This document shows, in pieces, positions 63,373 through 64,000 of a stretch of 64,000 nt of DNA (its first letter is position 1; each line of letters starts with the position of its first letter). Source of the stretch: Bugulina stolonifera (lineage: Eukaryota; Bryozoa; Gymnolaemata; Cheilostomatida; Bugulidae); contig OW285188.1 in the NCBI GenBank assembly GCA_935421135.1, positions 20,189,233 through 20,253,232 on the forward strand, given 5' to 3'. A program made the position numbers and the translations under genes. The notes below the pieces were generated by a model. It was not told the DNA's origin, did not search any database, and saw nothing but the letters and a program-made list of their open reading frames with translations.

Positions 63373-63397
63373 ATCAAGGAGTAAGATACTCCTTGAT
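63373..63397. repeat. Dispersed hairpin, copy 3
   Basis: ATCAAGGAGTA and TACTCCTTGAT, 11-bp perfect arms with a 3-nt loop (AGA). Same core as the copies at 18891 and 58743. Confidence 0.8.
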
Positions 63398-63669
63398 ATG
63401 ATTGACTTGATTGTCGTGACAATCAATGCAATCAATAATAAAATTAAATTAGGGTGATTTATAATTACTCACGCTTGGGTAATTGGTAGAAAACTAGAAT
63501 CTTTGCGTAGCACTCCTATTTACATGCACTACAAACTATAAGTATGATTGCTTGAGTTGGGTTGGTCGATTGTTTGTAATGGTGGTTGCCTGCTAAATAA
63601 AATTAAATCGAGCAAATTTACCACCAATTTATATAGACCTCTTACCCGGCGAATGCCGATCGCAAAGGT

Positions 63670-63678
63670 TATATAAAG
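63670..63678 (+). promoter_or_regulatory. TATA box TATATAAAG
   Basis: TATATAAAG lies 113-121 bases upstream of the ATG at 63791, a fitting distance for a core promoter with a short 5' UTR. TATA boxes this clear are not evident at the other genes in the window. Confidence 0.6.
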
Positions 63679-63790
63679 GCCGGTTTTATGACTATCCTTT
63701 TGTTTTGATCTGTATGTCCGGTCACGCTAACGCTGACTCACACGCCCCTTTTCCTGCATAGCAGGAACTACCAGTGATTTCTCTGCTAAA

Positions 63791-63924
63791 ATGTTACTTC
63801 TTAAATTAACTACTACTTTGACTTTAGCTCATTTAAGTACTTGCTATTATGGCACGTCTAATAGTGCACCAACACCAGTAGGATTCTGTGGAATTGACTT
63901 GTATGATGTTGGGAACTTGTCTCG
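63791..63924 (+). CDS. Secreted-protein gene, first exon (partial)
   Basis: ATG at 63791 starts a 44-codon exon ending in a donor (CTCG then GTAAGA, phase 2). The N-terminus MLLLKLTTTLTLAHLSTC is a typical signal peptide with a likely cut near STC-YY. The mature part begins YYGTSNSAPTPVGFCGIDLY. Two Cys are visible so far. The rest of the gene lies beyond the right edge and the family is not recognised. The TATA box upstream suggests regulated or strong expression. Confidence 0.6.
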
Positions 63925-64000
63925 GTAAGAATATTATCAATATAATATCCTATTTCCATATTCCATTTGTACATGCATTTTGACAAAATAATATTGCATG

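Overview
This is nuclear DNA of an invertebrate animal. It is AT-rich and intron-dense, and it carries several complete multi-exon genes whose closest relatives, as far as I can recognise by eye, are animal proteins (SESTD1, CCDC141, LRRC74A, TBC1D30, ACSBG). The species cannot be named from the window. The moderate intron sizes, heavy minisatellite load and very common TACATGTA palindromes would fit a sponge or another marine invertebrate, but that is a guess. Gene models were built by hand from splice signals (GT..AG), reading-phase continuity and remembered family sequences. Where exon lists are given, every junction keeps the reading frame.

Layout, left to right. 1-3121: the first two coding exons of a CCDC141-like gene (minus strand, running off the left edge), with a tRNA-Thr(TGT) and a 30-bp minisatellite in its intron. 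5063-13221: a SESTD1-like gene (minus, 17 coding exons). 13.2-19.7 kb: an accessory stretch with a possible decayed or unrecognised minus-strand gene, a single-exon CCHC zinc-knuckle gene, hAT-like and foldback elements. 19712-32765: an LRRC74A-like leucine-rich-repeat/EF-hand gene (plus, 13 coding exons including a 27-nt microexon). 34184-47190: a TBC1D30-like Rab GAP gene (minus, 14 exons). 48745-59653: an ACSBG-type acyl-CoA synthetase gene (minus, 16 exons). 61.3-63.2 kb: a non-LTR retrotransposon copy with PHD-like and endonuclease regions but no reverse transcriptase. 63791-edge: the first exon of a secreted-protein gene with a clear TATA box.

The genes are not an operon. The most notable points are: the SESTD1-CCDC141 same-strand adjacency, which is also the human arrangement; a microexon in the LRRC74A-like gene whose inclusion or skipping would swap the last calcium-binding residue of an EF-hand; minisatellites placed directly against splice sites, three of them in one gene and repeating donor-like motifs; a near-identical 107-bp copy of part of a coding exon; and two dispersed hairpin families. 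No CRISPR, phage or prokaryotic feature is present.
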